Assembly (NCBI RefSeq): GCF_012163155.1
Contig: NZ_JAAVUN010000001.1
Coordinates: 62,001 to 126,000 of the forward strand
Source: Kocuria subflava
GTDB taxonomy: Bacteria > Actinomycetota > Actinomycetes > Actinomycetales > Micrococcaceae
Reading direction: 5' to 3'
DNA: 64,000 nt
In this document: piece after piece, positions 35,239-43,803 of the stretch
How positions within the stretch are numbered: the first letter of the stretch is position 1
How the letters are laid out: every line of letters begins with the position of its first letter
Translations under genes and position numbers: made by a program
The notes under the pieces: model-generated
Databases searched by the model: none
Told to the model about the DNA's origin: nothing
Seen by the model: the letters and a program-made list of their open reading frames with translations, nothing else

Positions 35239-36729
35239 ATGTCCGTGAACTCCTCTCCAGAACTGGAGACCCAACCTGAGGGTGAGGGACTGCGGCGCAG
35301 TCTGCACACCCGCCACATGACCATGATCGCCATGGGTGGCGCCATCGGCACCGGGTTGTTCGTTGCCTCCGGCAACTCCATCAACACGGCAGGCCCGGGT
35401 GGCGCGCTGGTGGCCTACATCGCCATCGGACTGATGGTGTACCTGCTGATGATGTCCTTGGGCGAGATGTCCGCCTGGCGGCCCACCGCAGGTTCCTTCG
35501 GAGATCACGCGGGACGCTACGTGTCGCCGTCGTTCGGGTTTGCGATCGGCTGGAACTACTGGTTCAACTGGGCCATCACCCTGGCCGCGGAGCTGGTGGC
35601 TGCAGCCCTGGTGATGCGCTACTGGTTCCCGGACGTCCCGGCGTGGATCTGGTCTGCGGGATTCCTGATCATCGTGTTCAGCCTCAACGCCCTGTCCACC
35701 CGCGCCTACGGTGAGGGTGAGTTCTGGTTGGCGGCCATCAAGGTGACGGCCGTGATCGTGTTCCTGGTCCTGGGCGTGCTGATGATCTTTGGCATCCTGG
35801 GCGGGGAAAGCCCCGGATTCGCCAACTGGACCACCGGGGATGCTCCCTTTGTGGGCGGTCCCATCACTATCCTGGCGATCTTCATGGTGGCCGGATTCTC
35901 CTTCCAGGGCACTGAGCTGGTGGGTGTTGCCGCAGGTGAGGCCAAGGACCCGGAAACCACCGTGCCCAAGGCCATCCGCACCGTGTTCTTCCGCATCCTG
36001 CTGTTCTACGTGGGTGCCATCACCGTGATCGGCTTCCTGCTGCCCTACACCCACCCCAACCTGTTGGCCTCCGGGGAGACGGAAGTGGCCATGTCCCCGT
36101 TCACCCTGGTGCTGCAGAACGCCGGTGTGGCTTTTGCCGCCTCCGTGATGAACGCCGTGATCCTGACCGCCATCCTCTCCGCCGGCAACTCCGGGCTCTA
36201 CGCGTCCACCCGCATGATCTGGTCCCTGGCCATGGAGGGCAAGGCCCCCACGTTCCTGCGCAAGCTCAACAAGCGTGGTGTGCCGATCTACGCGTTGATC
36301 GCCACCTCATCCTTTGGCCTGTTGGCCTTCCTGACCACGTTCATCGGTGAAGGTGCCGCCTACACCTGGCTGATCAATGCCTCGGCTCTGGCCGGATTCA
36401 TTGTGTGGGCCGGTATTGCCTGGACCCACTACAACTTCCGCAAGGCGTTCAAGGCTCAGGGGCGTTCCATCTCCGAACTGCCGTTCCGCGCCAAGTTCTT
36501 CCCGGTCGGGCCGATCATCGCCTTGGCCATGTGCCTGCTGGTGATCGTGGGCCAGAGCTACGAGGCCTTCATCAACGGCACCGTCACGCCCATGTCCTTG
36601 CTCTCCTCCTACATTGGGCTGCCGCTGTTCCTGGCCTTCTGGATCGGGCACAAGGTGATCACCAAGTCCCACCGTGTGGATCCCGCCCATGCTGATCTGT
36701 CCCGCAATCAGATGGATGTGACGCGCTGA
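35239..36729 (+). CDS. Amino acid permease (APC superfamily, AAT family)
   Basis: A 496-residue, 12-helix proton symporter. The AAT signature is clear: LHTRHMTMIAMGGAIGTGLFVASG in helix 1, GGALVAYIAIGLMVYLLMMSLGEMSAW in helix 2, and FQGTELVGVAAGEAKDPETTVPKAI between helices 6 and 7. By these motifs it resembles the lysine-specific (LysP) and general aromatic/branched permeases; which amino acid cannot be stated. ATG 35239 follows CGATAGGCGCGCC with a weak ribosome site. It is a single gene downstream of the purA terminator. Confidence 0.9.
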   Translation: MSVNSSPELETQPEGEGLRRSLHTRHMTMIAMGGAIGTGLFVASGNSINTAGPGGALVAYIAIGLMVYLLMMSLGEMSAWRPTAGSFGDHAGRYVSPSFGFAIGWNYWFNWAITLAAELVAAALVMRYWFPDVPAWIWSAGFLIIVFSLNALSTRAYGEGEFWLAAIKVTAVIVFLVLGVLMIFGILGGESPGFANWTTGDAPFVGGPITILAIFMVAGFSFQGTELVGVAAGEAKDPETTVPKAIRTVFFRILLFYVGAITVIGFLLPYTHPNLLASGETEVAMSPFTLVLQNAGVAFAASVMNAVILTAILSAGNSGLYASTRMIWSLAMEGKAPTFLRKLNKRGVPIYALIATSSFGLLAFLTTFIGEGAAYTWLINASALAGFIVWAGIAWTHYNFRKAFKAQGRSISELPFRAKFFPVGPIIALAMCLLVIVGQSYEAFINGTVTPMSLLSSYIGLPLFLAFWIGHKVITKSHRVDPAHADLSRNQMDVTR

Positions 36730-36768
36730 GAGGTGCAGTGGGGTTCGTCGTCGTGAACCCGCTGCGGC

Positions 36769-37095
36769 TCACAGGCTGATGACCACCAGGCCCGCCGCGC
36801 CCAGGAGCACCACCGCTGCTCCCAGGGCGATGGCGGACCCCACTTTTGGGCTGCCCTGCGGCTGCCGCATGGCGCGTACGGACTGCCTGTAACGGTTGCG
36901 CTGGGTGGTCCAGATGGTCAGTGCCACGGCCAGTGCTACTGCAAAGAGCCCCACCACGACGACGCCCTGTTGGTTGCCCCACCGCAGGAAAAAGGCTGCC
37001 ACGATCACAAACGCCATCAGCGTGCGGTTCCAGGCCAAGGTGGTGCGCTCGGGCTGGAGACCGGGATCATTCGGGTGGATGTGCGGGTGGCTCAT
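36769..37095 (-). CDS. DUF202 family membrane protein (second of a pair)
   Basis: A 108-residue protein with three helices. The family pattern ERTTLAWNRTLMAFVIVAAFFLRW appears near residue 17 (DUF202: R-T-x-L-AW-x-R-T), followed by VVVVGLFAVALAVALTIW and a C-terminal helix. The start MSHPHIHPNDPG overlaps the previous gene's stop by four bases. Relatives include YidH-type inner-membrane proteins of unknown function that often occur in pairs, as here. Confidence 0.8.
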   Translation of the reverse strand: MSHPHIHPNDPGLQPERTTLAWNRTLMAFVIVAAFFLRWGNQQGVVVVGLFAVALAVALTIWTTQRNRYRQSVRAMRQPQGSPKVGSAIALGAAVVLLGAAGLVVISL

Positions 37096-37514
37096 GGCAG
37101 GAGAAGCACCGCCAGCATGACCCCTGTGGCAACGGCGGCACCAACTGCCAGGATCGGGGCGATCCAGGGGAGGGGCAGGGGCAGTGAATGGCGCATGGCC
37201 CGCTCCAGGCGGATCCATCGCAGCGTGGCGCCGGCGGCAATGACCATGCCGATCAGCAGCAGGGCCACCGCCAGGCCGGTGCGGACCACCACCGGAAAGA
37301 CGTCCCCGGCAAAGGCTTCCAACGCCACACCACCGGCCAGAAACGCCAGGGCCGTGCGGATCCAGGCCAGAAAGGTGCGCTCGTTGGCCAGGGTGAAGCG
37401 TGGGTCCGGCTCAATGCCGCCGCCCAACACCCGCGCAGAGAGACCTGTGCGCTGGGCGAGGTGTTGCGGTGGGGTGCGTTCTGAGTGCTCAGGCTCGTGC
37501 GGAGAATCGGCCAT
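37092..37514 (-). CDS. DUF202/YidH family membrane protein (first of a pair)
   Basis: A 140-residue protein with a polar N-terminal region of about 40 residues and three helices. The family segment is FTLANERTFLAWIRTALAFLAGGVALEAF, followed by VVVRTGLAVALLLIGMVIAAG and ILAVGAAVATGVMLAVLLLP. ATG 37514 (MADSPHEPEHSE) is the likely start. It overlaps the second DUF202 gene by ATGA, so the two are translated together and probably work as a hetero-oligomer. Confidence 0.82.
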   Translation of the reverse strand: MADSPHEPEHSERTPPQHLAQRTGLSARVLGGGIEPDPRFTLANERTFLAWIRTALAFLAGGVALEAFAGDVFPVVVRTGLAVALLLIGMVIAAGATLRWIRLERAMRHSLPLPLPWIAPILAVGAAVATGVMLAVLLLP

Positions 37515-37600
37515 GCTCTTGATGCTAGATCCCCTGGGCTGGAGACCTTGGGGGTGGGCACCTTGGTGTCGTCGGGTGGTCAATCTGCCGGCTCATGGAA

Positions 37601-37658
37601 TTGGGCGGTCGACTTCCTGGCCCATCAGCGCTGACGGGCCAGGAAATCGACCACCCAA
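37601..37658 (-). terminator. Hairpin terminator of the VOC-family gene
   Basis: Arms of 23 bases with one mismatch (TTGGGCGGTCGACTTCCTGG...) and a 12-base loop containing TCAGCGCTGA, downstream of the minus-strand gene ending at 37705. Confidence 0.75.
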
Positions 37659-37704
37659 ACGTAAGGACCGAGCGAATCGAGCTCTCAACAGGTTGAGTGA
37701 GCCA

Positions 37705-38118
37705 TCACTGCCCGGAGATGTTCACGCTCCAGCGGATGCTGAACTTGTCCACCAGGTCTCCGTACTCATCGCCCCACATCTGCTCCTCCAGAGGTGTGGT
37801 CACCGTGCCACCCTCCGACAGGGCGGTGAAGTAGCCACGGAGGGCGGCGGCGTCGTTGCCGTGCAGGCACAGGGAAACCCCACCGTTGCCGCCGATGGGG
37901 GCCTCCATGACGGAAGGCACGTCAGCGGCCATGATGTGCATGCCGTTGGGGGCGTCCAACTGGCCGTGCATGACCCAATCGACCTCCGGGCCCTCGGTTC
38001 CCATGGCGCTGTGACGCATGATCTGGGGCTGCCCGCCGAACACGTTGGCGTAGAACTCCAGGGCCTCGGCGGCTTCACCGCGGAAGTTGAGATAAACGGT
38101 CAAGAACCGATCAGCCAC
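37705..38118 (-). CDS. VOC family protein (PhnB-like)
   Basis: A 137-residue glyoxalase/bleomycin-resistance fold protein of the PhnB subgroup. It has the typical LTVYLNFRGEAAEALEFYANVFGG start, a central ADVPSVMEAPIGGNGGVSLCLHG region, and the PhnB-like end EEQMWGDEYGDLVDKFSIRWSVN. These are small metal-binding or stand-alone proteins of mostly unknown reaction; PhnB is named for its place in phosphonate operons but is not needed for that pathway. It stands alone, with a terminator downstream. Confidence 0.88.
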   Translation of the reverse strand: MADRFLTVYLNFRGEAAEALEFYANVFGGQPQIMRHSAMGTEGPEVDWVMHGQLDAPNGMHIMAADVPSVMEAPIGGNGGVSLCLHGNDAAALRGYFTALSEGGTVTTPLEEQMWGDEYGDLVDKFSIRWSVNISGQ

Positions 38119-38297
38119 GGGGGCCTCCTTGGGTCAGGCGCGCTGCTCTCACCGGTGTATGTCTCCGCAAGTGTAGGGGCCACGACGTCGCCAGGATGCA
38201 GGCGGCCTCCTGTGAACTGGCCCACAGGTGGGCGTAAAATTAGAGGTGCCCCGTCGAAGGATCCACCGGCCGGAAGTTGAACAAAGAGGTTCACGCC

Positions 38298-39309
38298 ATG
38301 AAGGCTCTCGTTTATCACGGACCCGGCAACCGCGTGTGGGAAGAGGTGCCGGACCCCCAGATCCAGGACCCCACCGATGTGATCGTCAAGGTGGAGACCA
38401 CCACCATCTGCGGTACTGACCTGCACATCCTCAAAGGGGACGTCCCGGCGGTGACTGACCGCCGCATCCTGGGCCACGAGGCCGTGGGAACCATCACGGA
38501 AGTCGGGGATGCTGTGACCGGCTTGTCCGTGGGGGACCGTGTGTTGGTACCTGCGGTGACCAACTGCGGCAAATGCTCCTACTGCAAGGCCAACCAGCCC
38601 TCCCACTGCCAGACCTTGGGCGGCATCGGCTGGGTGTTCGGTCACCTGATCGACGGCACCCAGGCCGAATACGTGCGTGTGCCGTTTGCGGAGACCTCGG
38701 TTGACCGCGCACCGGAAGGTCTGGATGACGAAGACCTGATCTTCCTGGCCGACTCCCTTCCCACGGGGTTCCAGATCGGCATCTTCAACGGCAACACCAA
38801 ACCCGGTGACACCATGGCGATCGAGGGAGCCGGACCCGTGGGGCCGGGTGATCACCATTGACCTGGTCGAGAACCGCATGAACAAGGCCCTGGAGCTCGG
38901 TGCCACGGACTCCGTGAACGCCGGGGACCCGGACCTGGTGGAGAAGGTCAAGCCCATGGCGCCGGACGGCCTGGGTGTGGACGTTGCCATTGAAGCCGTG
39001 GGCATCCCACAGACCTTCAAGACCTGCCTGGAGATCGTGCGCCCCTACGGCACCGTGGCCAACGCCGGTGTGCACGGCAAGGCGGTGGAACTGCCCATTC
39101 AGGACATGTGGATCTCCAACGTGACTCTGCGCATGGGCCTGGTGGACTGCAACACCGTGGGCAAGCTGCTCAACATGGTGCGCGCCGGTCGCCTCAACGC
39201 CCGCGCCATGGCCACCCACCACTTCAAGCTGGATCAGATCGAGGAGGCCTACGACCTCTTTGCCAACGCCGCCGAACACCAGGCGGTCAAGGTGGTGCTG
39301 ACGGCCTGA
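38298..39309 (+). pseudogene. Zinc-dependent alcohol dehydrogenase with a deletion in the Rossmann fold
   Basis: The N-terminal catalytic domain is intact from MKALVYHGPGNRVWEE: CGTDLHILKGD (first zinc ligand Cys), GHEAVG, and the structural-zinc Cys cluster NCGKCSYCKANQPSHC. At 38838-38850 the NAD-binding motif begins correctly (GAGPVG) and then jumps directly to GRVITIDLVENRM in another frame. The roughly 13 residues that normally lie between them (helix of the beta-alpha-beta fold) are missing and the frame has shifted. The C-terminal half then runs normally to 39309. A deletion of some 37-40 bp explains both, and no active enzyme is expected. ATG 38298 follows AAAGAGG. Confidence 0.85.
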
Positions 39310-39354
39310 GCCAAGCTTGCGTCTGGGCGTTTGCCTGGGCTCTCACCTGAGCAG

Positions 39355-39414
39355 ACTTTGGGCATGGATAGGGCGGATTCCGAGTCTGGAATCCGCCCTA
39401 TCCATGCCCAAAGT
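39355..39414. terminator. Long perfect hairpin between convergent genes
   Basis: Perfect 27-bp arms (ACTTTGGGCATGGATAGGGC...) with a 6-base loop, between the broken alcohol dehydrogenase and the convergent M13 peptidase gene. Confidence 0.85.
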
Positions 39415-39481
39415 TCTTGCGGCCCCTACCCCGGGGTCGGAGGCAGCGACGCCGCCGCCCGTTCACCCTGGGTGCATCACC

Positions 39482-41545
39482 TCACCAGATGCGCACGCGG
39501 TCCTCCGGGGCGAGCCACATGGTGTCCGTGTCGGTCACACCGAAGGCCTCGTGGAAGGCATCGATGTTGCGGGCGGTCTGGTTGGCCCGGAACTCGTTGG
39601 GGGAGTGCACGTCCACGGCCAGGCGCTGAGCTACCGTCTCGTCCCGGGCCTTCTGCTGCCACACGAAAGCCCAGGACAGGAAGAGCTTCTGCGCGGGGGT
39701 CAGCCCGGCGTCGTCGGTGTCGGAGAAGGCGGAAGGGTCAGCGGAGGCGGGGTCCGTGTCGGCCAGCTCCGAGGAGGCCGGCACCGGATCCGCCACCCCG
39801 CGGGAGTGTTCCCACGCCTTGTAGGTGATGGACAGCCCGCCCAGATCCCCGATGTTCTCGCCCAGGGTCATGCGCCCGTTCACGGACGGGGCATCCTCAG
39901 AACCGGCGAGCTGTTCGGGAACCAGGCCGTCGTACTGCTCCACCAGCTTGCCCGTGCGTTCCTCAAAGGCGGCGCGGTCGGAGTCGGTCCACCAGTTGCG
40001 CAGGCGGCCGTCGCCGTCGGCGGTCGAGCCCTTGTCGTCAAAGCCGTGACCGATTTCGTGGCCGATCACAGCCCCGATGGCCCCGTAGTTCACGGCGTCA
40101 TCGGCCTCCTCGTCAAAGAACGGGGGCTGGAGGATGGCTGCCGGGAACACGATTTCGTTGCGCAGCGGGTGGTAGTAGGCGTTGACGGTCTGCGGGGTCA
40201 TGAGCCATTCGTGCTTCTCCACGGGCTGCCCGGCCTTGCGGATCAGCTCGGCCAGTTCGAACTCGGAGGTCCGCACAATGTTGCCCACCAGGTCATCGGC
40301 CCGGATTTCCAGGGAGGAGTAGTCCTTCCACTTCTCCGGGTAGCCGATCTTGGGGGTGAAGGCGGAGAGCTTTTTCAGGGCCTCCGCGCGGGTGTCGTCG
40401 GTCATCCAGTCCAGCGTCTGGATGGAGGACCGGTAGGCGGCCAGCAGATTGGCCACCAGGTCATCCATGCGTGACTTGGCGGTGGGGGAGAAGTGCCGCT
40501 CCACGTAGAGCTTGCCCACGGCCTCACCCAGCACTCCGTTGACCAGCCCCACCCCGCGCTTCCACCGTTCCTTCAACTCGGGAGTTCCGGAGAGTGTGGT
40601 GCCGTAGAAGGCAAAGTCCTCGTTCACGAACGCGCTGGACAGATACGCTGCACGCCCCGTGATCACGCGCCACCGCGCCCAGGACTTCCACTGCTCCAGA
40701 CGCGCCGGGGTCAGCAGCTCCTCCAGCCCGGTGAAGAACGACGGCTGGGCATTCACCACGGTTTCCATTGCCGATTCCGGAACCCCCAGACCCTCGACGA
40801 CGACGCCCGACCAATCGAATGTTCCCGCCGACTCCGTCAGCTCGGACCAGCTGAACGGGTTGTACATCTTGGTCAGGTCCCGGACCTCCACCTTGTCCCA
40901 GTGATGGGTGGCAATGGCGGTTTCCAGTTCGAAGGCCCGCTGGGCCTGATCCCCGGCGTCGTTGAATCCGGCGTGGGCGAACATCCTCTGGATGTGCCCC
41001 AGGTACTGCTCCCGGATCTGGGCGTGGGCTTCCTCCCGGTAGTACTCCTCATCCGGTAGACCCAGCCCGGCCTGGCCCACGAACACCAGGTTGCGGGTGG
41101 GGTCCCCGGGGTCGGCATCCGTGTCCACACCCAGAACGGAGCCGATGCCGCGAGCCAGCAGCGTGCCGAACAGCTTCTGCAATCCCGCGACGTCGGTCAC
41201 CGCGTCCACGGCATCCAAGTCAGGCTGCAAGGGGGCAGCACCCAAGGACTCGATGTGTTCCTGATCCATGAAAGAGGCGTACAGATCAGCCACCTTGGAC
41301 TCCACCGAGCCCGGTTCCCCGGCTTCAACGCCGGTGATGATGCCGCGCACGGCTTCCTCGGCACGGTCGCGCAACACCATGAACGCGCCGGTCAGAGGCT
41401 TGTCATCAGGGATTTCCACCGAATCCAGCCACGGGCCGTTGACGTGGCGGAACAGATCGTCCTGCGCCCGGACCGAGGTGTCAAAGGTGGAGGGGGTGAG
41501 CACCGTCAGGGCGCCGTCGTCGTGGGTCTGATCATGGTGGGTCAT
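39482..41545 (-). CDS. M13-family metallopeptidase (neprilysin/PepO type)
   Basis: A 687-residue zinc endopeptidase. The active site is complete: VIGHEIGHGFDD with His496, Glu497 and His500, the third ligand Glu in GENIGDLGG, substrate-binding VNAYYHPLRNEIVFPAAIL, and the C-terminal end with DxMWLAPEDRVRIW (family end xxxCxVW). There is no signal peptide or N-terminal helix, so it is a cytoplasmic oligopeptidase of the PepO type. The conserved terminal Cys-x-Val-Trp is changed to VRIW. ATG 41545 starts the conserved region. Confidence 0.93.
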   Translation of the reverse strand: MTHHDQTHDDGALTVLTPSTFDTSVRAQDDLFRHVNGPWLDSVEIPDDKPLTGAFMVLRDRAEEAVRGIITGVEAGEPGSVESKVADLYASFMDQEHIESLGAAPLQPDLDAVDAVTDVAGLQKLFGTLLARGIGSVLGVDTDADPGDPTRNLVFVGQAGLGLPDEEYYREEAHAQIREQYLGHIQRMFAHAGFNDAGDQAQRAFELETAIATHHWDKVEVRDLTKMYNPFSWSELTESAGTFDWSGVVVEGLGVPESAMETVVNAQPSFFTGLEELLTPARLEQWKSWARWRVITGRAAYLSSAFVNEDFAFYGTTLSGTPELKERWKRGVGLVNGVLGEAVGKLYVERHFSPTAKSRMDDLVANLLAAYRSSIQTLDWMTDDTRAEALKKLSAFTPKIGYPEKWKDYSSLEIRADDLVGNIVRTSEFELAELIRKAGQPVEKHEWLMTPQTVNAYYHPLRNEIVFPAAILQPPFFDEEADDAVNYGAIGAVIGHEIGHGFDDKGSTADGDGRLRNWWTDSDRAAFEERTGKLVEQYDGLVPEQLAGSEDAPSVNGRMTLGENIGDLGGLSITYKAWEHSRGVADPVPASSELADTDPASADPSAFSDTDDAGLTPAQKLFLSWAFVWQQKARDETVAQRLAVDVHSPNEFRANQTARNIDAFHEAFGVTDTDTMWLAPEDRVRIW

Positions 41546-41607
41546 GCGGCCAGACTAAACGGGAGGGTGTGGCGGCACCCAAGGTCATCGCCCACCGCGT
41601 AAACACG

Positions 41608-41642
41608 CGACCCCCGGTCTCCGCTGTGGGAGCCGGGGGTCG
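41608..41642 (-). terminator. Hairpin downstream of the FMN reductase pseudogene
   Basis: CGACCCCCGG pairs with CCGGGGGTCG, extended by CTCC/GGAG with a one-base bulge, between 41545 and 41658. Confidence 0.65.
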
Positions 41643-41657
41643 GCGGGGGTGAGAGGC

Positions 41658-42206
41658 TCAGGCCTGGTAGCGCTTGATGGAGGCCTCAACCTCTTCAATC
41701 AGGGAGTTCAGCACGCCGTTGATGTGGTCATTGGGCACCAGCTGGCCGTCCTCCATGTTGTTGGCCAGGTTGACCTCCACGGCGGAGCGGACCACGTGCT
41801 GGTGGAAGTTGGCCAGGATCTGGCGCCAGTGCTCCACGGCGCGCACGCCACCGCTGAACCCGTAGCCCACCAGGCCGGTGGACTTTGCAGCCCACTCCGG
41901 GCCCAAGGTGTCCACGGCCTCCTTGAAAGAACCCGGGATCGAGTGGTTGTACTCGGGGGTCACAAAAATGTAGCCGTCGCAGGAATCGATGGTCTGGGAC
42001 CAGCGGGTGACCTCGGCGTCCTAGTACTCCTTGCCGGCCGCCATGGGAACGGTGGAGGCGGCCATGCGGGGAAGCTCAAAGGTCTTGAGGTCGATCAGCT
42101 CGAACTCGGCACCTCCCTTGGCCTCGGCAGTTTCCCTGACCCAGTTGGCCACCTGTTCGCCGTTGCGGCCGGCGCGGACGGATCCCAGGATGATCCCGAT
42201 CTTCAT
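41658..42206 (-). pseudogene. NADPH-dependent FMN reductase, in-frame amber stop
   Basis: A flavodoxin-like quinone/FMN reductase of about 182 codons. MKIGIILGSVRAGRNGEQVANWV is the NAD(P)H-dependent FMN reductase start with the phosphate loop GSVRxGRxG. After GKEY a TAG (42023-42021) interrupts the frame, and DAEVTRWSQTIDSCDGYIFV then TPEYNHSIPGSFKEAVD (family motif TPEYNxSxPG) continue in the same frame to 41658. A single CAG to TAG change within CCAGG would explain it. It is broken unless the stop is read through. The N-terminal fragment of 61 residues is too short to function. Confidence 0.85.
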
Positions 42207-42346
42207 GCTGACTCCTTGGTTCATGCAGGGTGGATGCACGTCCCTTACTTAGGTGACGTGACACGTTTTTGCCAGCCTAGCGTTTCTTCAGGCCGGTGGC
42301 GGATGATGTGAGTCACGTACAGCAACATCACCATTCAGGGGAGACC

Positions 42347-42955
42347 ATGACGCACCAGGACCCGTCCGGCCAGCACATTCACGAAGACCCCACCGCCGCT
42401 GACTCCGACCGTTGGCTGCGGGAGGACCCGGCTCCGGCTGATTACCGCGCGCCCCGGCTGGCCGGAGCCATGCCCTCCGACGACGCCGCCGCAGCAGCAC
42501 CCGCTTCCGCTTCCGCTTCTGATGGCGCTGGGCTGGAGAAGATCCGTGCCCTGGCTTCCGCAAAGGACCCCGTCCCGGTGCTCAACAGCCATCCCGGTCA
42601 GCTGGATGAACGGCTGGGGGTCACCTATCTGGAGGCATCCAAGGACCGAGTGGTGGCGCGCATGCCGGTGGAGGGCAACCGGCAACCCATGGGGCTGCTG
42701 CACGGTGGTTCCACCATTGCCCTGTGCGAGTCGGTGGCCTCCATTGGCGCCTTCCTGCACGGCGCCGAGTTGGGCAAGGCGGCCGTGGGGGTGGACGTGA
42801 ACGCCACGCACCACAAGTCGGCCACATCAGGTTTTGTGACCGCAACGGCCACCCCCATCAGGATGGGAAAGACGGCCACGAGTCACGAGGTCGTCGTCGT
42901 CGATGATGCCGGTGAGCGCGTCTGCACGGCCCGCATCACCTGCTTCCTGAAGTGA
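42347..42955 (+). CDS. Hotdog-fold thioesterase (PaaI/YdiI type)
   Basis: A 202-residue protein. The hotdog domain covers the last 125 residues: LGVTYLEASKDRVVARMPVEGNRQPMGLLHGGSTIALCES, with the HGG and the acid (ES) motif of PaaI-like acyl-CoA thioesterases, then AVGVDVNATHHKSATSGFVTATATPIRMGKT. The first 75 residues are a polar, Ala/Ser-rich extension not usual for the family. ATG 42347 is chosen for the GGGGAG site just upstream. It probably hydrolyses aryl- or 1,4-dihydroxy-2-naphthoyl-CoA-like thioesters; the substrate is not readable. Confidence 0.88.
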   Translation: MTHQDPSGQHIHEDPTAADSDRWLREDPAPADYRAPRLAGAMPSDDAAAAAPASASASDGAGLEKIRALASAKDPVPVLNSHPGQLDERLGVTYLEASKDRVVARMPVEGNRQPMGLLHGGSTIALCESVASIGAFLHGAELGKAAVGVDVNATHHKSATSGFVTATATPIRMGKTATSHEVVVVDDAGERVCTARITCFLK

Positions 42956-42962
42956 CCCCTCT

Positions 42963-43024
42963 GCCGAGACCGAGGTTTCTGCCCGATGCGTGCCGGTGAA
43001 CCGGGCGGAAACCTCGGTCTCGGC
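42963..43024. terminator. Bidirectional hairpin between thioesterase and TetR gene
   Basis: Arms of 17 perfect bases (GCCGAGACCGAGGTTTC) extended imperfectly by TGCCCG/CGGGCG, between convergent genes. Confidence 0.8.
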
Positions 43025-43026
43025 GG

Positions 43027-43680
43027 TCAGAGGAGGGTGCGGAATCCTGTCAGCAGGGCTTCCAGGGCGAGTTCGAAAGCCTGGTCCGCACCTTCGGCCG
43101 GGTCAGCGGTCCGGACAGCGACGACGCCCGTGAAGGTGGGTGCCAACTCCGCCAACTTGCCGGGGTTGAACAATCCGCCGGGGGCCGTGGCGTCGTAGGC
43201 GGAGCCGAACAGCAGAGACTCCACGGCCACGATCATGTTGACCACCTGGCCCGGTGGGAATCCCGCAGTGACCAGAGCGGCTGCCACGGATTCATACATG
43301 CACAAGGTGTGCGGGGCATCGGCCACCGGCAACACCGCCATCACCGGGATCAGCTCCACATTGCGGGCGTAGACCTCTCGGTAGGACCGGGCCCACAGCG
43401 TGAGCGCCTGATCCCAAGGCAGCGTGCCAAAGCCGCTGCAATCAATCTCCGCATTCAACGCATCCTGGACACCCAGCAGCACGTGGTGTTTGGACGGGGT
43501 GTGGTTGTAGAGCGCGGAGACGGAGACCCCCAGGTCAGAGGCCAACGCGGACATGGTCAGTGCCTTGACCCCGCGGGTGTGGATGATCTTGGTGGCGGCC
43601 GAGGTGATGCGCTTGGGGCTCAGAACAGCGGAGGTGGGGCGGCCGCGTCGTCGTGCTGTTGCTGCCGGTTCCTGCTTCAC
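43027..43680 (-). CDS. TetR-family regulator, probable repressor of the putrescine oxidase gene
   Basis: A 217-residue regulator. The HTH is VKALTMSALASDLGVSVSALYNHTPSKH at about residues 38-65, preceded by a basic arm (ARRRGRPTSA). The C-terminal domain is of the TetR type (PVMAVLPVADAPHTLCMYESVAAAL). GTG 43680 has GGAG 8-9 bases upstream. It is divergent from the putrescine oxidase gene across 123 bp that contain an inverted repeat at 43769-43785, so it likely controls that gene and may sense a polyamine or its product; the ligand is inference. Confidence 0.85.
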   Translation of the reverse strand: MKQEPAATARRRGRPTSAVLSPKRITSAATKIIHTRGVKALTMSALASDLGVSVSALYNHTPSKHHVLLGVQDALNAEIDCSGFGTLPWDQALTLWARSYREVYARNVELIPVMAVLPVADAPHTLCMYESVAAALVTAGFPPGQVVNMIVAVESLLFGSAYDATAPGGLFNPGKLAELAPTFTGVVAVRTADPAEGADQAFELALEALLTGFRTLL

Positions 43681-43768
43681 GCGGTTGCTCCAGGTGGCTG
43701 TGGTGGTGCGTTGCTTGTGGGTAAAAAGTACCCGGCCGGGGGTTGACGCAATCGTCCTCCTACGCCTT

Positions 43769-43785
43769 AATGAATCACATTCATT
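43769..43785. promoter_or_regulatory. Inverted repeat AATGAAT-CAC-ATTCATT
   Basis: Seven-base perfect arms with a 3-base spacer, AT-rich in a GC-rich gap, 18 bp before the putrescine oxidase start and between the divergent TetR gene and its presumed target. Typical size and place for a TetR operator. Confidence 0.6.
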
Positions 43786-43803
43786 TTAAGTGAAGGAGGC
43801 CAC

